The notes under the pieces: generated by a model
Told to the model about the DNA's origin: nothing
What the model saw: only the letters and a program-made list of their open reading frames with translations
The model's database searches: none
Part shown: positions 25,437-35,139 of the stretch, piece after piece
Numbering within the stretch: the first letter of the stretch is position 1
Layout: every line of letters begins with the position of its first letter
Program-made: the position numbers and the translations under genes
NCBI GenBank assembly: GCA_958295495.1
Contig: OY282352.1
Location: 5,464,049 to 5,528,048, forward strand
Length of the DNA stretch: 64,000 nt
Direction: 5' to 3'
Source of the DNA: an uncultured Latescibacterota bacterium
GTDB taxonomy: Bacteria > Latescibacterota > UBA2968 > UBA8231

Positions 25437-26939
25437 TCAACTAGCGGTTTGCTCTAGGCTCGACACTGCCGGCGCAGAAGGGGGGCCACTGGCAAACGCC
25501 GCGCTCGCTTGGGCGATGGAGTCAAACGCGCCATCGGCCACGGCGGCGCACAGCGCGGCCCCGACGGCCGCCTCTTCGCCGTGCGATCCTACGTGCAGCC
25601 GCATGGCGAACTCGGCTTCCAACGCGGCCCGCAGCACGGGATTCAGCTTGATGCCGTTGCCGGCGCCAACCAGCTTGGAGCGGGCACCGGCGCCTAGGCG
25701 AAGGGCCTCGCGGTACGAGTCGGCCAACTCGACGGCCATGCCCTCCAACAGGGCGCGCGTCAGATGTCCGGCAGTCAGCGTGGCAGCGGTCAGTTCGCGA
25801 AAGGCGGCTTTGGCGCGTGGCCTGCTGCGCGACCCGGAAAACAGCGGGTCGGCGCGCACGCCCTCGGCACCGGCCGGCACGTCGGCCGCCAGGGCTACGA
25901 GCCGCTCGTACAGGGCCTCGCCGTCGGGTTGGACCGCGGCGAGGGCATAGACGGCGTCGGCGAAGAAGTCGCGCAGAATCCTGAACGTCCGCCCGCCGAC
26001 GGCCCCCACGCCGGCCAGCAGATAGCCGCGCTGCATATAGGGACGCAGTTCGAGCCAGCCGCGCGGCAGTGGGGCTTCGATATGCAGTGCGGCTTGCCCG
26101 CCGGTGCCGACGTTGACGGCCACGGTGTTGGCGTAATCGGCGACCGTACCGGCAAAGCTACACTGGTGATCGCCAGACGCCACGGCCACGGGCAGGCCCG
26201 CTGGTACGCCGAGCTTGTGGGCCATTGCTGCGGTCAGGGAACCGGCCATGGTGCAGGATTCGACGAGCTCGGGCAATAGCGACTGGTCTAGGCCGAGGGC
26301 GGCGATCAGCTCGTCGGCCCAGCCGCGAGTAGTCGCGTCATAGACACCCCAGCCGAGCGCGTCTGTGGGATCGACAACGGGCCGTTTGCCCACCAAGCGC
26401 GACACCACAAACTCCGGGGCCGTCGTGCCGCTGACGCCGCGGGGAAGCTGATTGTTGGCTTGCAGCCAAAACAGGTGCGGCGCAGCGTGCCCGGCCACGA
26501 GAGGACAGCCCGTGTTGGCAAAGGCGGGCTGCGCTCCCGCGGCGGCGGTGGCCCCCCCGCGCTGGGCCATGACGTCTAAGTAGGTGTGCTGCTGGCCCGG
26601 TAGAGGTTCTTGGGTGCGCTGGTCCTGCCACGAGAAGAACGGGCCGACGGCGTTGAGTGCGGCGTCGAGAAGCTGCAAGCCCTGTTGCTGCCCGGTGACG
26701 CCGATGGCCGCCGGCCGGGCGTTGGTGCGGGCGACGAGCGCGGCCGCGTTGTCGATGGCCAGCTCGGTCATCGCGTCGAGGTCCCACTCTGAACGATTGA
26801 TTCGCTTATCCGCTGTCGAGGTCACTTCGGACCGATTGGCCGTGCTGGCTGCGCCGACGACCGCGTTGGCTTTGAGGTCAATGACGATGGCGCCGACAGT
26901 CGTCGAGCCGATGTCGAGGGCGAGGTAGTGCGTTGGCAT
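25437..26939 (-). CDS. FGGY-family carbohydrate kinase (sedoheptulokinase-like)
   Basis: A 500-aa sugar kinase. The N-terminal phosphate-binding motif LALDIGSTTVGAIVIDL, the TGQQQGL loop, FFSWQDQRT and the C-terminal GAGNGIKLNPVL adenosine loop identify an FGGY kinase. GDHQCSFAG and the VNVGTGGQ segment, then LLAGVGAVGGR, recall sedoheptulokinase more than xylulokinase, so a seven- or five-carbon ketose is the likely substrate. It lies 8 bases downstream of a medium-chain dehydrogenase with which it probably forms a sugar or polyol catabolic operon. A link to the sugar ABC transporter at 8061-19667 is possible but unproven. Confidence 0.85.
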   Translation of the reverse strand: MPTHYLALDIGSTTVGAIVIDLKANAVVGAASTANRSEVTSTADKRINRSEWDLDAMTELAIDNAAALVARTNARPAAIGVTGQQQGLQLLDAALNAVGPFFSWQDQRTQEPLPGQQHTYLDVMAQRGGATAAAGAQPAFANTGCPLVAGHAAPHLFWLQANNQLPRGVSGTTAPEFVVSRLVGKRPVVDPTDALGWGVYDATTRGWADELIAALGLDQSLLPELVESCTMAGSLTAAMAHKLGVPAGLPVAVASGDHQCSFAGTVADYANTVAVNVGTGGQAALHIEAPLPRGWLELRPYMQRGYLLAGVGAVGGRTFRILRDFFADAVYALAAVQPDGEALYERLVALAADVPAGAEGVRADPLFSGSRSRPRAKAAFRELTAATLTAGHLTRALLEGMAVELADSYREALRLGAGARSKLVGAGNGIKLNPVLRAALEAEFAMRLHVGSHGEEAAVGAALCAAVADGAFDSIAQASAAFASGPPSAPAVSSLEQTAS

Positions 26940-26947
26940 GGGTTTAA

Positions 26948-27964
26948 TTACCGGCGCGACCAGTCGAAGACCACGCCGAGGTATTCCTCTTTATTGGCGG
27001 TAAGTCCCTCGTACATTTGCTGGCAATCGGCTGGGGACGCTAGGTGGGAGAGCAGGGGTTCGACGACGAGCCTTTGCTCGGCAATCCACGCGGCGAGTTG
27101 GCGGTAATTGGCGTCGAGATCGCGGCTGCGCTCGGTGGCGTGCTGGGGCCAGCGCCACTCTAGGGCACCGATCATGCGGATGGCCTCTAGGTGGATGCGC
27201 AACAGCATGGGCGTCACATCGAAGTGGGCCGGGGCACGCGGACTGCCGAGGAGGATGAGCTCGCCGTGGCGGGCAATGCACATCGCGGTCTGGGCGATGA
27301 CTTCGCTGATGCCAATGGCCTCCACGCCGATGCGGGCACCAGCGCCGCCGGTCCAGTCGCGCACCACTTCTTCTAGATCGTCGCGGTCGGGATTGACGGT
27401 GCGCTCAATGCCGCAGGCGCGCGCTTGGCGCAGGCGCAGCTCGGACAAATCCGCGAGCATGACGTCGGCACCAGCTAGGCGGAAGAGCTGGGCGGCGAAG
27501 TTGCCCACGAGGCCACCGCCAACCACGAGCACCGCGTCTCCGGGCTGGACGCTAGAGGAGCGCAAGGCAGAGATGCTGACGCCGGCCATGCGCACAAACG
27601 CGAGGTGCTGGCCGGGGGCCTCGCGCGAGACGGGCAGGGCCATGCGCTGGGCATCCGTCTTGACGATGGAAGCGTGTTGGGCAAAGGAGAGCACGCGGTC
27701 GCCCGGTTGCACATCGGAGACCGCATCGGAGACCTTCAGCACGCGGCCGAGGTTGCCGTAGCCAGTGCGGCGGGGATACTGGCCGGCGTCGCCAAACGGC
27801 ATCTGCTTGACGAGGCCGGTAAAGCCCGCGCCTTCGGTGCCGGCGCTGACGATGGAGTATTCGGTCTCTATCAGTACTTCCGAGGGGTGCAGGCGGTCGT
27901 CGAGGTCGGTCTCTGCAACCTCAATCCGCCCCGGCTCTACGACGATGAGTTCATGGGTTATCAC
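26948..27964 (-). CDS. Medium-chain (MDR) dehydrogenase lacking obvious zinc ligands
   Basis: A 338-aa oxidoreductase with the GroES-like N-terminal half and a Rossmann half (VLVVGGGLVGNFAAQLFRLAGA, then DLSELRLRQARACG). The position of the first catalytic zinc Cys reads SIVSAGTEGAG, and I see no structural zinc Cys cluster, so this belongs to the zinc-poor branch often annotated 'zinc-binding alcohol dehydrogenase'. It probably oxidises a sugar or polyol using NAD(P). Its stop is 8 bases before the FGGY kinase start, and the two look like one operon. Confidence 0.8.
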   Translation of the reverse strand: MITHELIVVEPGRIEVAETDLDDRLHPSEVLIETEYSIVSAGTEGAGFTGLVKQMPFGDAGQYPRRTGYGNLGRVLKVSDAVSDVQPGDRVLSFAQHASIVKTDAQRMALPVSREAPGQHLAFVRMAGVSISALRSSSVQPGDAVLVVGGGLVGNFAAQLFRLAGADVMLADLSELRLRQARACGIERTVNPDRDDLEEVVRDWTGGAGARIGVEAIGISEVIAQTAMCIARHGELILLGSPRAPAHFDVTPMLLRIHLEAIRMIGALEWRWPQHATERSRDLDANYRQLAAWIAEQRLVVEPLLSHLASPADCQQMYEGLTANKEEYLGVVFDWSRR

Positions 27965-28012
27965 GGCGTTCCTCCTCTATAGCCTGCCTACTTCCTTCCT
28001 ACGCGGCGGTCC

Positions 28013-28930
28013 TCACGCGGTGCTGCTCTCCAACGCCGAGCGAAACGCCGCCACATCCGCCGCTTGCACCGCCGCCCGATGCAAGCCCCTGAGCGGCTCC
28101 ACCCCGTCCACCGCCGCAATACGGTCCACCAACCGCCGCGTCTGCTCCACCCCAAAGCGAAGCTCCAATACCTCTTGGATGGCTTCTCGCAGCATTCGCT
28201 CGCGTCCCTGCTCAAGGCCTTGCTCGCGTCCCTGCTCAAGGCCTTGCTCAAGGCCCCGCTCGGCGAAATGCTGAATAACCGACGATTCGTACATGATGTC
28301 CTCCGGTATGATGCGTTGAATGGTTTGATAATCATATACTAAACCGCTCATAATGGCCAAATCCGTCAGAAAATTGGCCTTAGTCGCCGTGGCCATCGGC
28401 ACGGCCTCGGCACGCTGTACGCACTGCCGCAACCACTGCGCGGCCGTCTGCCCAGCCGGCGGCTGCATCAACGGCGCGAAGGGCAACAAGCCCGTATAGT
28501 CGCTGTCGAGAAGGGCTTGCCCGGCCAACGTACTCAGCCGAATCACCTTGTATTGGATCACCACGCGATAGCCCAAATGATCTTGCACGTACGCGCCGCG
28601 GTCGTGGCGGCCGGCGGCCGGCCGCAGGTAGATGACATGGGAATGCACCGGCAGGCCGTACTGCTCGAGGAGCCGGCCGATGTAGCCGGCCATCCGCAGT
28701 GCCATGGCCAAAGAGGTGCTATCGGTCGTTTGAAATTCGTTGTGTACCAAGACTTCGGTGCCGTTGAGGCGCACGCGCATGAGGCTGTCCAGCCGATGCG
28801 TCTCCACGGTGGGTTGCTCCGTATCGAGCACTTCGAGCACCTCGACGTCGTCTTGCGCCAGGGCGAAGCGGGCGAAGTCTTGCGGATAGGTCTGAATCAA
28901 GTCCTTGGAAATCGCGTCAAATTCTGCCAT
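28013..28930 (-). CDS. Rpn-family (recombination-promoting) nuclease-like protein, PD-(D/E)xK
   Basis: A 305-aa protein. ATG 28930 is preferred over 28957 because AAAGGAG lies 10-16 bases upstream of it. The N-terminal half has the Rpn/YhgA-type restriction-like core: HRLDSLMRVRL supplies the Asp and VLVHNEFQTT the E-x-Q pair. A tetrad-like repeat (GLEQGREQ, about residues 230-250) links to a C-terminal helical tail (EVLELRFG). Such proteins are DNA endonucleases that promote recA-independent recombination, and are abundant and often mobile in large genomes. It appears intact and stands between unrelated operons. Confidence 0.8.
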   Translation of the reverse strand: MAEFDAISKDLIQTYPQDFARFALAQDDVEVLEVLDTEQPTVETHRLDSLMRVRLNGTEVLVHNEFQTTDSTSLAMALRMAGYIGRLLEQYGLPVHSHVIYLRPAAGRHDRGAYVQDHLGYRVVIQYKVIRLSTLAGQALLDSDYTGLLPFAPLMQPPAGQTAAQWLRQCVQRAEAVPMATATKANFLTDLAIMSGLVYDYQTIQRIIPEDIMYESSVIQHFAERGLEQGLEQGREQGLEQGRERMLREAIQEVLELRFGVEQTRRLVDRIAAVDGVEPLRGLHRAAVQAADVAAFRSALESSTA

Positions 28931-29061
28931 AAAGGTCGTAACTCCTTTGGTTAGCAATAGCGTTGTGAATGATCCGAACCCATCCTACTCAACAAAAAGG
29001 CGGCGGGGTCGGCCCAGAGATAGGGCAATGTGGTATAGAAGGTAAGCGCACCGCGAGCCCG

Positions 29062-30408
29062 TCATCCCGCACCGTCCAACGCCGCCGCACAGTCCCGGGC
29101 AACCGCCCGGCCCTGCCGGATCGCATAGTTCGTGCCCCGGTCTTCGGGATAAATCTGGGCCATGGTCGCCAGAAACAGGTTCGGCACAGGCGTGCGCGTA
29201 GCGGGGATCAGCCGGCGGTAGCCGCGCTCCACCACCGGCTGCGCGTAGCGGGCACGCCAGACATGGGCGGCGAGAATCTGGTCGGCCGTCAGGTCGGGAA
29301 ACATCCGCCGCAGGTGTGCGAGCGTGAACGCGACCGCGTCCTCGTCCGGCATCCGCCAGAGCGCGTCGCTGTCGGGCAGATAGCGGGACAGATACACGAT
29401 GTGCCGCCCGCCATAGGTCGAGGCCGGCTCGAAGTTGGTATGCTCAATGACGCCCACGAAGGGGAAACCGGGGTCGTTGACGTTCAGCCAGTAGAGGTCC
29501 GACAGGCTGCGGTCGAGTTCCAGCACGACGCAGACATTGGCCAGATAGCGGATGCGTCGCAGGCCGTCCACGTACTCGCTCGGCGCGTGAGGTTCCAAGA
29601 GATCGGCCACGATGGGCAGCGCCGGCGTCGCGAGCACGGCGTCGGTGGGCAGCGTCGCCTCGGGCGTGACCACCCCGACCACCCGCCCGGCGTCCACCCG
29701 CAAGCCGCTGACCGGGACGCCGGTGCGGATTTCTCCGCCTTGGCCCCGGACAGCGTCGGCTAGGGCCTCGGCCAGCGCGGAGAAGCCGCCTTTGTAGTAG
29801 GCCAGCCGTTCCTCACCGCCTTTCCCGCGGCTGCCGCCCCGCAGCTTGAGCTTGTTCCAGAACCACACCGCCGCCACTTCTTCGGCCAGATCGCCGAACT
29901 TGCCGTGCAGGAGCGGCTCCCACACCACCCGATAGACCCGCTCGCCGCCCATCTCGCGCAGCCAGTCGGCGGCGGTGCGGTCTTCGAGGCTGCGCCAGTC
30001 CTTCACTCGGCGCGCCCGCAATGCCAGCAGCCCGAGCCGGAGGCGGTCGCAGAACGGCAGGGGCGAGAAGCGCAGCAGGTCGAGGGGCGTGGAGAGCTTG
30101 AAGAAGTCGTGGGCGTAGTACGTGCCCGTCCGGGTGGGCCGCGTCAGCACTTGGTCCGACTGGCCCAACTCCGCGATGAGATTCATCACATGGACGTCGT
30201 TGGTGAACCAGTGGTGGTAGAACTTCTCGAGCCGCGTGCCGCCGGCGGGAAAGCTGCCGGCGAGGCCGCCGATTTCGGCGTCGCGCTCCAGCACCGTGGC
30301 GCGGACGTTGCGCCGGCCCAGTTCGTAGGCTGCGGCCAAGCCGCAGAAGCCGCCGCCGATCACCGCGACGTGGGGCCGGGAGCCGCCGGCCATCGTCCGG
30401 CTACTCAT
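29062..30408 (-). CDS. NAD(P)/FAD-dependent amine-oxidase-like oxidoreductase
   Basis: A 449-codon flavoprotein starting at ATG 30408, which overlaps the upstream stop (ATGAGTAG). The dinucleotide fold is clear: VAVIGGGFCGLAAAYELG and TVLERDAEIGGLAGSF at residues about 14-55, then EKFYHHWF. The C-terminal FAD motif is weak, but LFLATMAQIYPEDRGTNYAIRQG fits. It belongs to the protoporphyrinogen-oxidase / UDP-galactopyranose-mutase-like group often found in glycan and lipid-linked-sugar clusters. Coupling to the GT39-like membrane protein upstream supports a role in cell-envelope glycan or isoprenoid chemistry; the reaction is unknown. Confidence 0.75.
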   Translation of the reverse strand: MSSRTMAGGSRPHVAVIGGGFCGLAAAYELGRRNVRATVLERDAEIGGLAGSFPAGGTRLEKFYHHWFTNDVHVMNLIAELGQSDQVLTRPTRTGTYYAHDFFKLSTPLDLLRFSPLPFCDRLRLGLLALRARRVKDWRSLEDRTAADWLREMGGERVYRVVWEPLLHGKFGDLAEEVAAVWFWNKLKLRGGSRGKGGEERLAYYKGGFSALAEALADAVRGQGGEIRTGVPVSGLRVDAGRVVGVVTPEATLPTDAVLATPALPIVADLLEPHAPSEYVDGLRRIRYLANVCVVLELDRSLSDLYWLNVNDPGFPFVGVIEHTNFEPASTYGGRHIVYLSRYLPDSDALWRMPDEDAVAFTLAHLRRMFPDLTADQILAAHVWRARYAQPVVERGYRRLIPATRTPVPNLFLATMAQIYPEDRGTNYAIRQGRAVARDCAAALDGAG

Positions 30409-32365
30409 CGAAGCGAATTTCCCCTTCCCAGAGGCTTGTGTAGGAGCCGTCCTCGTTGCCGAGGTACTGGCCGGTGCGGATGCTGGCGATGGCGTAGTCG
30501 GGAAGTTCTCGCCGAGCGACGCACTTCTCGTTCGACGAAAAGCTGTAGTCACGGAAGCGGAAGTCGAGATTATCAAAGCCGTGTTGCTTGCGATGGTCGG
30601 GGAGGTCGTTCACGTCAACAGGGACGATGTGCAGGAAGAAGGGTTTCTGCACGTCCTCTGCGCCGCACGGTTCCTTGAAATAGATCAGCGTGTTCGCGAG
30701 GAGATAGACGTCGAAGGTGGAGCGGATTAGCGGCTTACGAGGCAAGATTCGCCTATCAGAATTGGTAGCGATTTTAATCAAGGATTCCGTATCTTCAATC
30801 AGATAAAGATAGGGAATCGGATAGAGATTGGAGCTTCCGCGAAAACCGACCTGCTTCAACGAAAGCCCGGGCACATCAGTAAAGACATCATAAGTAACAA
30901 ACCAGATTCTGCCGTTTACGATGCCGAGCCAGTAGGCCAAGTCGGCCATCTCGCGGAGACACGAATTGGAGGAGGAGCGCCCGCACCAACCAGAGGTTCC
31001 ATAGAGGTAATTGGCCGGTCTTTCTTCATTTCCTTGATAGAACTGCATGGCCGGGACTGACCCCCAGCCTGCGTAAACCATGTCCTCTTCCCGCACCCGT
31101 TCTTCCAGTACGGCAAGAACGGATTTGATGTTTTCAGGTGTCTGGTACGGACTGTCCTGCCGCATGGTGCTCACCCCAGCAAGCACCGTCGTGCCGGCTA
31201 TCGCAACGAGCAAGGCCGGCATCGCCCCCCCCCGCGTGAGCGAGGACAGACAACCGGCGGTCCAATGAAACGCGACGCCGACCGCTAGGAAAACAATCGG
31301 ACCTATACAGATACCTTGGCGAATGCCCCCAAGCGGATATATGCCCAGCACGGCCGCACCGACGGAAACTGCAATGCAAAAGGAAAATAAAACTGCGATG
31401 GCACTGGCTTGAAACTTTCTGAGGAATGCTACGACCAAGAAGATCGCGAATGCGGGAAGCGCCGCTATCGCCACAACCTCCGGCAAATGATACGTCAATA
31501 AACTCCAAATCCCATCAATCGAAAACTCAAAAATTGAGGGCGCATCCCAATTTCCCTGATAGTAATACGCCGATAAATAGCCATCCGAGGCGAAATCCGG
31601 GTGAGACCATTGAGGGCGTGCAGTCACCAGCCAACTAACGGTACTCCCCGCCAGGAAGAACCCACAAGGCGCGGCCAAGTTTAGGCGTCGTTTCAGCCAA
31701 TCCCCAATCCGGCCCGGGTAGGCACTCCGCCTTTCCTGTGCAGAGACGCGTGGGGCGACGGCGGCGGCACCAATGACGGCAACGCCGAACAGAATCAAAC
31801 CGTACTGCACCAACGGGGCGACGAACAGGGACGCGCAGAGCAAGGCTTTCTTGCTATCCCGCAGATACCACAGCAGTCCCGCCACCATGAGTAAGGCCAC
31901 CAGCGCGTCGATGGAGTATTCGCGCACATCCTGAGCGTGCCGGATTGCTTCGACGGAAAGCGTGGCGAGCAGTCCCGCCAGAAACGCGGCTCCCCGAGCG
32001 ACCCCGAGATGCGGCAGCAAAAAGAGCATCACGGCCACGGTCAGAACGCTGGCTGTCGCCGGCAGAACGCGGACGCTGAAGGGTGTGCTCTCGACTTGCT
32101 GGACCGCCCATAGCGCTAGGGGGTACAGGATCGGAGAGGAGTTACGGTAACGAGTACCGGGGATGACTTCCGAGAGTGCGCCTCTCGAAATATTGGCCGC
32201 TACCGCTTCGTCATGCCGTAGAGACTTCTCCGACAGGTCATGGAAGCGCAGCCCCGCCGCGACGACGAGCAAGACGACGCAGGCCGCGTAGTACAGACGC
32301 GTTTTGTGGTCGCGGCTGAAACGGACGATGCACCGGGCTACGGCGCGCATTTCTAGGGCTTGCAT
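30401..32365 (-). CDS. GT39/ArnT-like polytopic membrane glycosyltransferase
   Basis: A 654-aa membrane protein with about ten hydrophobic segments in the first 430 residues and a soluble C-terminal domain. The first loop has LRFHDLSEKSLRHDEAV, matching the acidic D-E motif of dolichyl-phosphate-mannose-type (GT39/GT83) transferases, and HAQDVREYSIDALVAL matches the second conserved region. These enzymes move a sugar from a polyprenyl phosphate to a protein or glycan outside the membrane. The start is ATG 32365, with GAGGGA about 8 bases upstream. It overlaps the downstream oxidoreductase gene by 8 bases. Confidence 0.75.
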   Translation of the reverse strand: MQALEMRAVARCIVRFSRDHKTRLYYAACVVLLVVAAGLRFHDLSEKSLRHDEAVAANISRGALSEVIPGTRYRNSSPILYPLALWAVQQVESTPFSVRVLPATASVLTVAVMLFLLPHLGVARGAAFLAGLLATLSVEAIRHAQDVREYSIDALVALLMVAGLLWYLRDSKKALLCASLFVAPLVQYGLILFGVAVIGAAAVAPRVSAQERRSAYPGRIGDWLKRRLNLAAPCGFFLAGSTVSWLVTARPQWSHPDFASDGYLSAYYYQGNWDAPSIFEFSIDGIWSLLTYHLPEVVAIAALPAFAIFLVVAFLRKFQASAIAVLFSFCIAVSVGAAVLGIYPLGGIRQGICIGPIVFLAVGVAFHWTAGCLSSLTRGGAMPALLVAIAGTTVLAGVSTMRQDSPYQTPENIKSVLAVLEERVREEDMVYAGWGSVPAMQFYQGNEERPANYLYGTSGWCGRSSSNSCLREMADLAYWLGIVNGRIWFVTYDVFTDVPGLSLKQVGFRGSSNLYPIPYLYLIEDTESLIKIATNSDRRILPRKPLIRSTFDVYLLANTLIYFKEPCGAEDVQKPFFLHIVPVDVNDLPDHRKQHGFDNLDFRFRDYSFSSNEKCVARRELPDYAIASIRTGQYLGNEDGSYTSLWEGEIRFDE

Positions 32366-32931
32366 GGGGATTCCCTCAAGAGTCGCTCGGATTGGTCGCG
32401 TCGCGGAAGTGCGGGTGCGGCGGGCGGCTTCTCGGAAGGCGGTGGAGCTTCGGCCCGGCCCCTATTGCCATCCATCTCGTCGCCAATCCCCTCGCGGCGT
32501 GGGAATGGACGATCCCGGCCGCCCAGTGTCGCCGGCTACGTCGTGGAGCGCAACCGCGTGAACCGTCGGGTCGTCGGCCCCGGAACGGGCCTAGCGCTCG
32601 CCTTCTACCGCAAGGGTCGGCAGGGCGGTTCGATCCACCCTCCCATCGGATCCTCCTGACGCGCTCGTCGTAGGGAATAACGCTAGACCCACAAGGAGCA
32701 CCAACGCCTGAACGGTGCGTAACGTCGGCTCCTCGAGGGAGAAGATAAAGGGCCTTTAGGGAAGCCGAGTCAAGTTGTGCCGACGGGGCGGCAGCGGGTT
32801 GACGAAGAATGCCGACCATTTCTATTTATTGGCAAAGGCTGTCTGGGGCCGAGGGGGTATGGTGCCCGAGAAAGCTGGAGAGTTCACCGCCGAGGCCGGC
32901 CGAGCGGGCCTCTTTAGAAAGGAGGTGAGTC
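32366..32931. other. Intergenic region, no convincing gene
   Basis: These 566 bases separate two divergent genes. Several open frames exist on both strands, but all have arginine- and proline-rich, low-quality sequence, no ribosome sites and no family resemblance. The last 14 bases hold an excellent ribosome site (AAAGGAGGTGA, 32918-32928) for the lytic transglycosylase. I see no clear promoter or repeat. Confidence 0.6.
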
Positions 32932-35139
32932 GTGTTATTTCGCACCCGAACGCTTCTTCCCACAGGGCTTATTGCCCTTTCTGCCTTTGTGCAATGTAGC
33001 CAACCGGCGACCCCGGCGACCCCGGCGACCCCGGCCAAGCCCAAATACACCGGTGATCTGCCGGTATTGCAGTCCCACGGCACGTTGCGCGTCATCGTCC
33101 CCCCAGAGCCGATTGCCCATATACCCAAGTCCGCGGAACAGGTGACGATCGACTACGATCTCGCCCGCGACTTGGCCGCGGCACTCAAGCTAAAAATGCA
33201 GCTAGTAAAGGCCAACAGTTATGCCCAGATGGTGCAGAAGCTTTTGGAAGGCGAAGGCGACATTGTCGCTGCTAGCCTGACGATTACGCCAGCCCGGCAG
33301 GAGCAAGCGGCATTTTCCGTGCCGTATCTCTACGTGGATGAATATCTGATTACCGCGGCCGGCGACAGCTTGCCGACGGCAATTGAGGATTTGGCCGGGA
33401 TGCAAATCGGCGTCCGGCGCTCCAGCTCGCACTACCAGACCTTGTTGGATATTCAGCAACAGGTGCCGTCGTTGCGCCTTCACGCCGCGCCGGAAAAGCT
33501 CGGCCTCGAACACCTCGTCGAAGGTATCGTCCGCGGCGAATACACCGCGACCATAGCCGACGCGCATTCGTGGCGGGAGGTGGCCGGGTACTACGACAGC
33601 ATGGCTACGCCGCTGGTGCTGGCCAAAAATCGCCCGATTGCCCTGATGATGCGGCCCGACGATGTGCAACTCAAGACCAAGGTCGATGAATACCTGCTGG
33701 CGCGGCAGTTTACGCGCCAGCCCCAGCAAGCCTTCACCGACGATCTGCCTGGGTTAAAAAAGCGTCGGCGGCTGCGCATGATCACGCGCAATAACGCGAT
33801 GACCTACTTCATCCATCGCGGCCGGCAGGTGGGCTTTGAGTACGAGCTGATAAAGGAATTCGCCGACCGGCACGATCTGCGGCTCGATATCGTCATCCCG
33901 GACAGCCACGCCGAGCTACTGTCGCATTTGAACGACGGCAAAGGCGACATCGTGGCCGTGGCCATGACCATTACCGAGGAGCGGCGGGCGCAGGCCGCGT
34001 TCACCCGGCCCTATAACGAAGTAGATGAGCTAGTGGTCGTGCGCGCGGATGAGGATTCGCTTGCCAGCCTCGAGGACTTGGCCGGGCGCACGATCCACGT
34101 GCGTCCAAGCTCTTCTTTTTACACCACCTTGATGGCCCTCGCCGATTCCATAGAGGGTTTGCAGATCGCGCCCCTGCCCGACTCCCTCGAAACCGAAGAG
34201 ATCCTAGCCGGCGTCGAGGAGGGTCGCTACGACATTACTCTGTGCGACTCCAATCTGCTCGACGTGGAACTCGCCTACGGGCGTCAACTCAAGGCGGCCT
34301 TCAGCATCAAGCCGACGTCTTTGGGGTGGGCGGTGCGCGAAGACAATCCGGCCTTGCTCGCCGCGCTCAACCAGTACGTCAAAGAAGAAAAAGGCGGCTT
34401 GTTTTTTAACATGATGAAGAAGCGATACTTCAAGAACAAACGCACCATGGCGAAGGATTCGCTGCGGGTCGATTTGAGCGGTCGCCTGTCGCCCTATGAT
34501 GAGTTGGTAAAAAAATACGCCCGGCAGTACGGTCAGGATTGGCGCTTGATTACCGCGCAGATGTACCAAGAGTCCAAATTCGATCCACAGGCCACTAGCT
34601 GGGTCGGCGCTCGCGGGCTAATGCAGATCATGCCGGTCACCGGGCGCGAGTTGGGGTTTACCGAGCTGCACGACCCGGAAGAGAATATCCACGCGGGGGT
34701 AAAATACATGTACCAACTGATCAACCGCTTCGATCCGAATATCCCCATAGACGAGCGGATGCGCTTTGCGTTGGCCGCCTACAATGTCGGGTACGGACAT
34801 GTGCTTGACGCGCGCCGCCTGGCCCGCGAAAACGGGTGGAATCCCGACCGGTGGTTTGGCCATGTGGAACAGGCGATGAGGCTGCTTGCCAAGCCGGCGT
34901 ACTACAAACGGGCGCGCTACGGCTTCTGTCGCTGCGGTCAGCCCGTGCATTACGTCGGCAGCATTCAGAATTTCTACGACGCCTATGTCGGGATGCTGAC
35001 TATGGCGAGGGGATCGGGCCCGCGGGTTGGGTGGAGATCGGAGTGGCCGACACCGGCCCGGGCATTCCGGCTGAAGATGCCGAGCGGATATTCGACCTGT
35101 ACTTTACGACCAAGGCCGCCGGCACGGGGCTGGGTTTGA
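32932..35139 (+). CDS. mltF: MltF-like lytic transglycosylase with two SBP domains and a foreign out-of-frame tail
   Basis: A GTG start at 32932 follows AAAGGAGGTGA by 3 bases. The 735-aa protein has a lipoprotein-like signal (acylated Cys near residue 22), a short Pro-Ala-Thr repeat, two consecutive type-3 substrate-binding domains (about 45-270 and 275-500), and a goose-type SLT domain (about 515-640) with catalytic Glu in QMYQESKFDP and GLMQIMP. MltF usually has one SBP domain; two is unusual. From about residue 690 (near 35004) the frame runs into a histidine-kinase gene in the wrong phase, so the last 45 or so residues are not native. It cleaves peptidoglycan at the outer membrane. Confidence 0.85.
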   Translation: MLFRTRTLLPTGLIALSAFVQCSQPATPATPATPAKPKYTGDLPVLQSHGTLRVIVPPEPIAHIPKSAEQVTIDYDLARDLAAALKLKMQLVKANSYAQMVQKLLEGEGDIVAASLTITPARQEQAAFSVPYLYVDEYLITAAGDSLPTAIEDLAGMQIGVRRSSSHYQTLLDIQQQVPSLRLHAAPEKLGLEHLVEGIVRGEYTATIADAHSWREVAGYYDSMATPLVLAKNRPIALMMRPDDVQLKTKVDEYLLARQFTRQPQQAFTDDLPGLKKRRRLRMITRNNAMTYFIHRGRQVGFEYELIKEFADRHDLRLDIVIPDSHAELLSHLNDGKGDIVAVAMTITEERRAQAAFTRPYNEVDELVVVRADEDSLASLEDLAGRTIHVRPSSSFYTTLMALADSIEGLQIAPLPDSLETEEILAGVEEGRYDITLCDSNLLDVELAYGRQLKAAFSIKPTSLGWAVREDNPALLAALNQYVKEEKGGLFFNMMKKRYFKNKRTMAKDSLRVDLSGRLSPYDELVKKYARQYGQDWRLITAQMYQESKFDPQATSWVGARGLMQIMPVTGRELGFTELHDPEENIHAGVKYMYQLINRFDPNIPIDERMRFALAAYNVGYGHVLDARRLARENGWNPDRWFGHVEQAMRLLAKPAYYKRARYGFCRCGQPVHYVGSIQNFYDAYVGMLTMARGSGPRVGWRSEWPTPARAFRLKMPSGYSTCTLRPRPPARGWV
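33004..33039 (+). repeat. Short tandem 9-base repeat coding Pro-Ala-Thr
   Basis: Three to four copies of CCGGCGACC encode the P-A-T-P-A-T linker after the lipoprotein signal of the transglycosylase. The array could change length by slippage in multiples of three codons without a frameshift. Confidence 0.7.

Noticed and set aside
28200..28262. Repeated CTGCTCAAGGCC-type units resembling a small CRISPR or minisatellite
   Set aside because: They are in-frame Gly-Leu-Glu-Gln-Gly codon repeats inside the Rpn-type gene, with no spacers.
32716..32726. TGCGTAACGTC, similar to the end of the MITE-like element at 17274
   Set aside because: Only 11 bases match and no inverted partner lies nearby, so a second element cannot be claimed.
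32376..32819. 147-codon open frame on the - strand in the gap before mltF
   Set aside because: Arg/Pro-rich composition, no ribosome site, no family signs; typical of random frames in GC-rich DNA.
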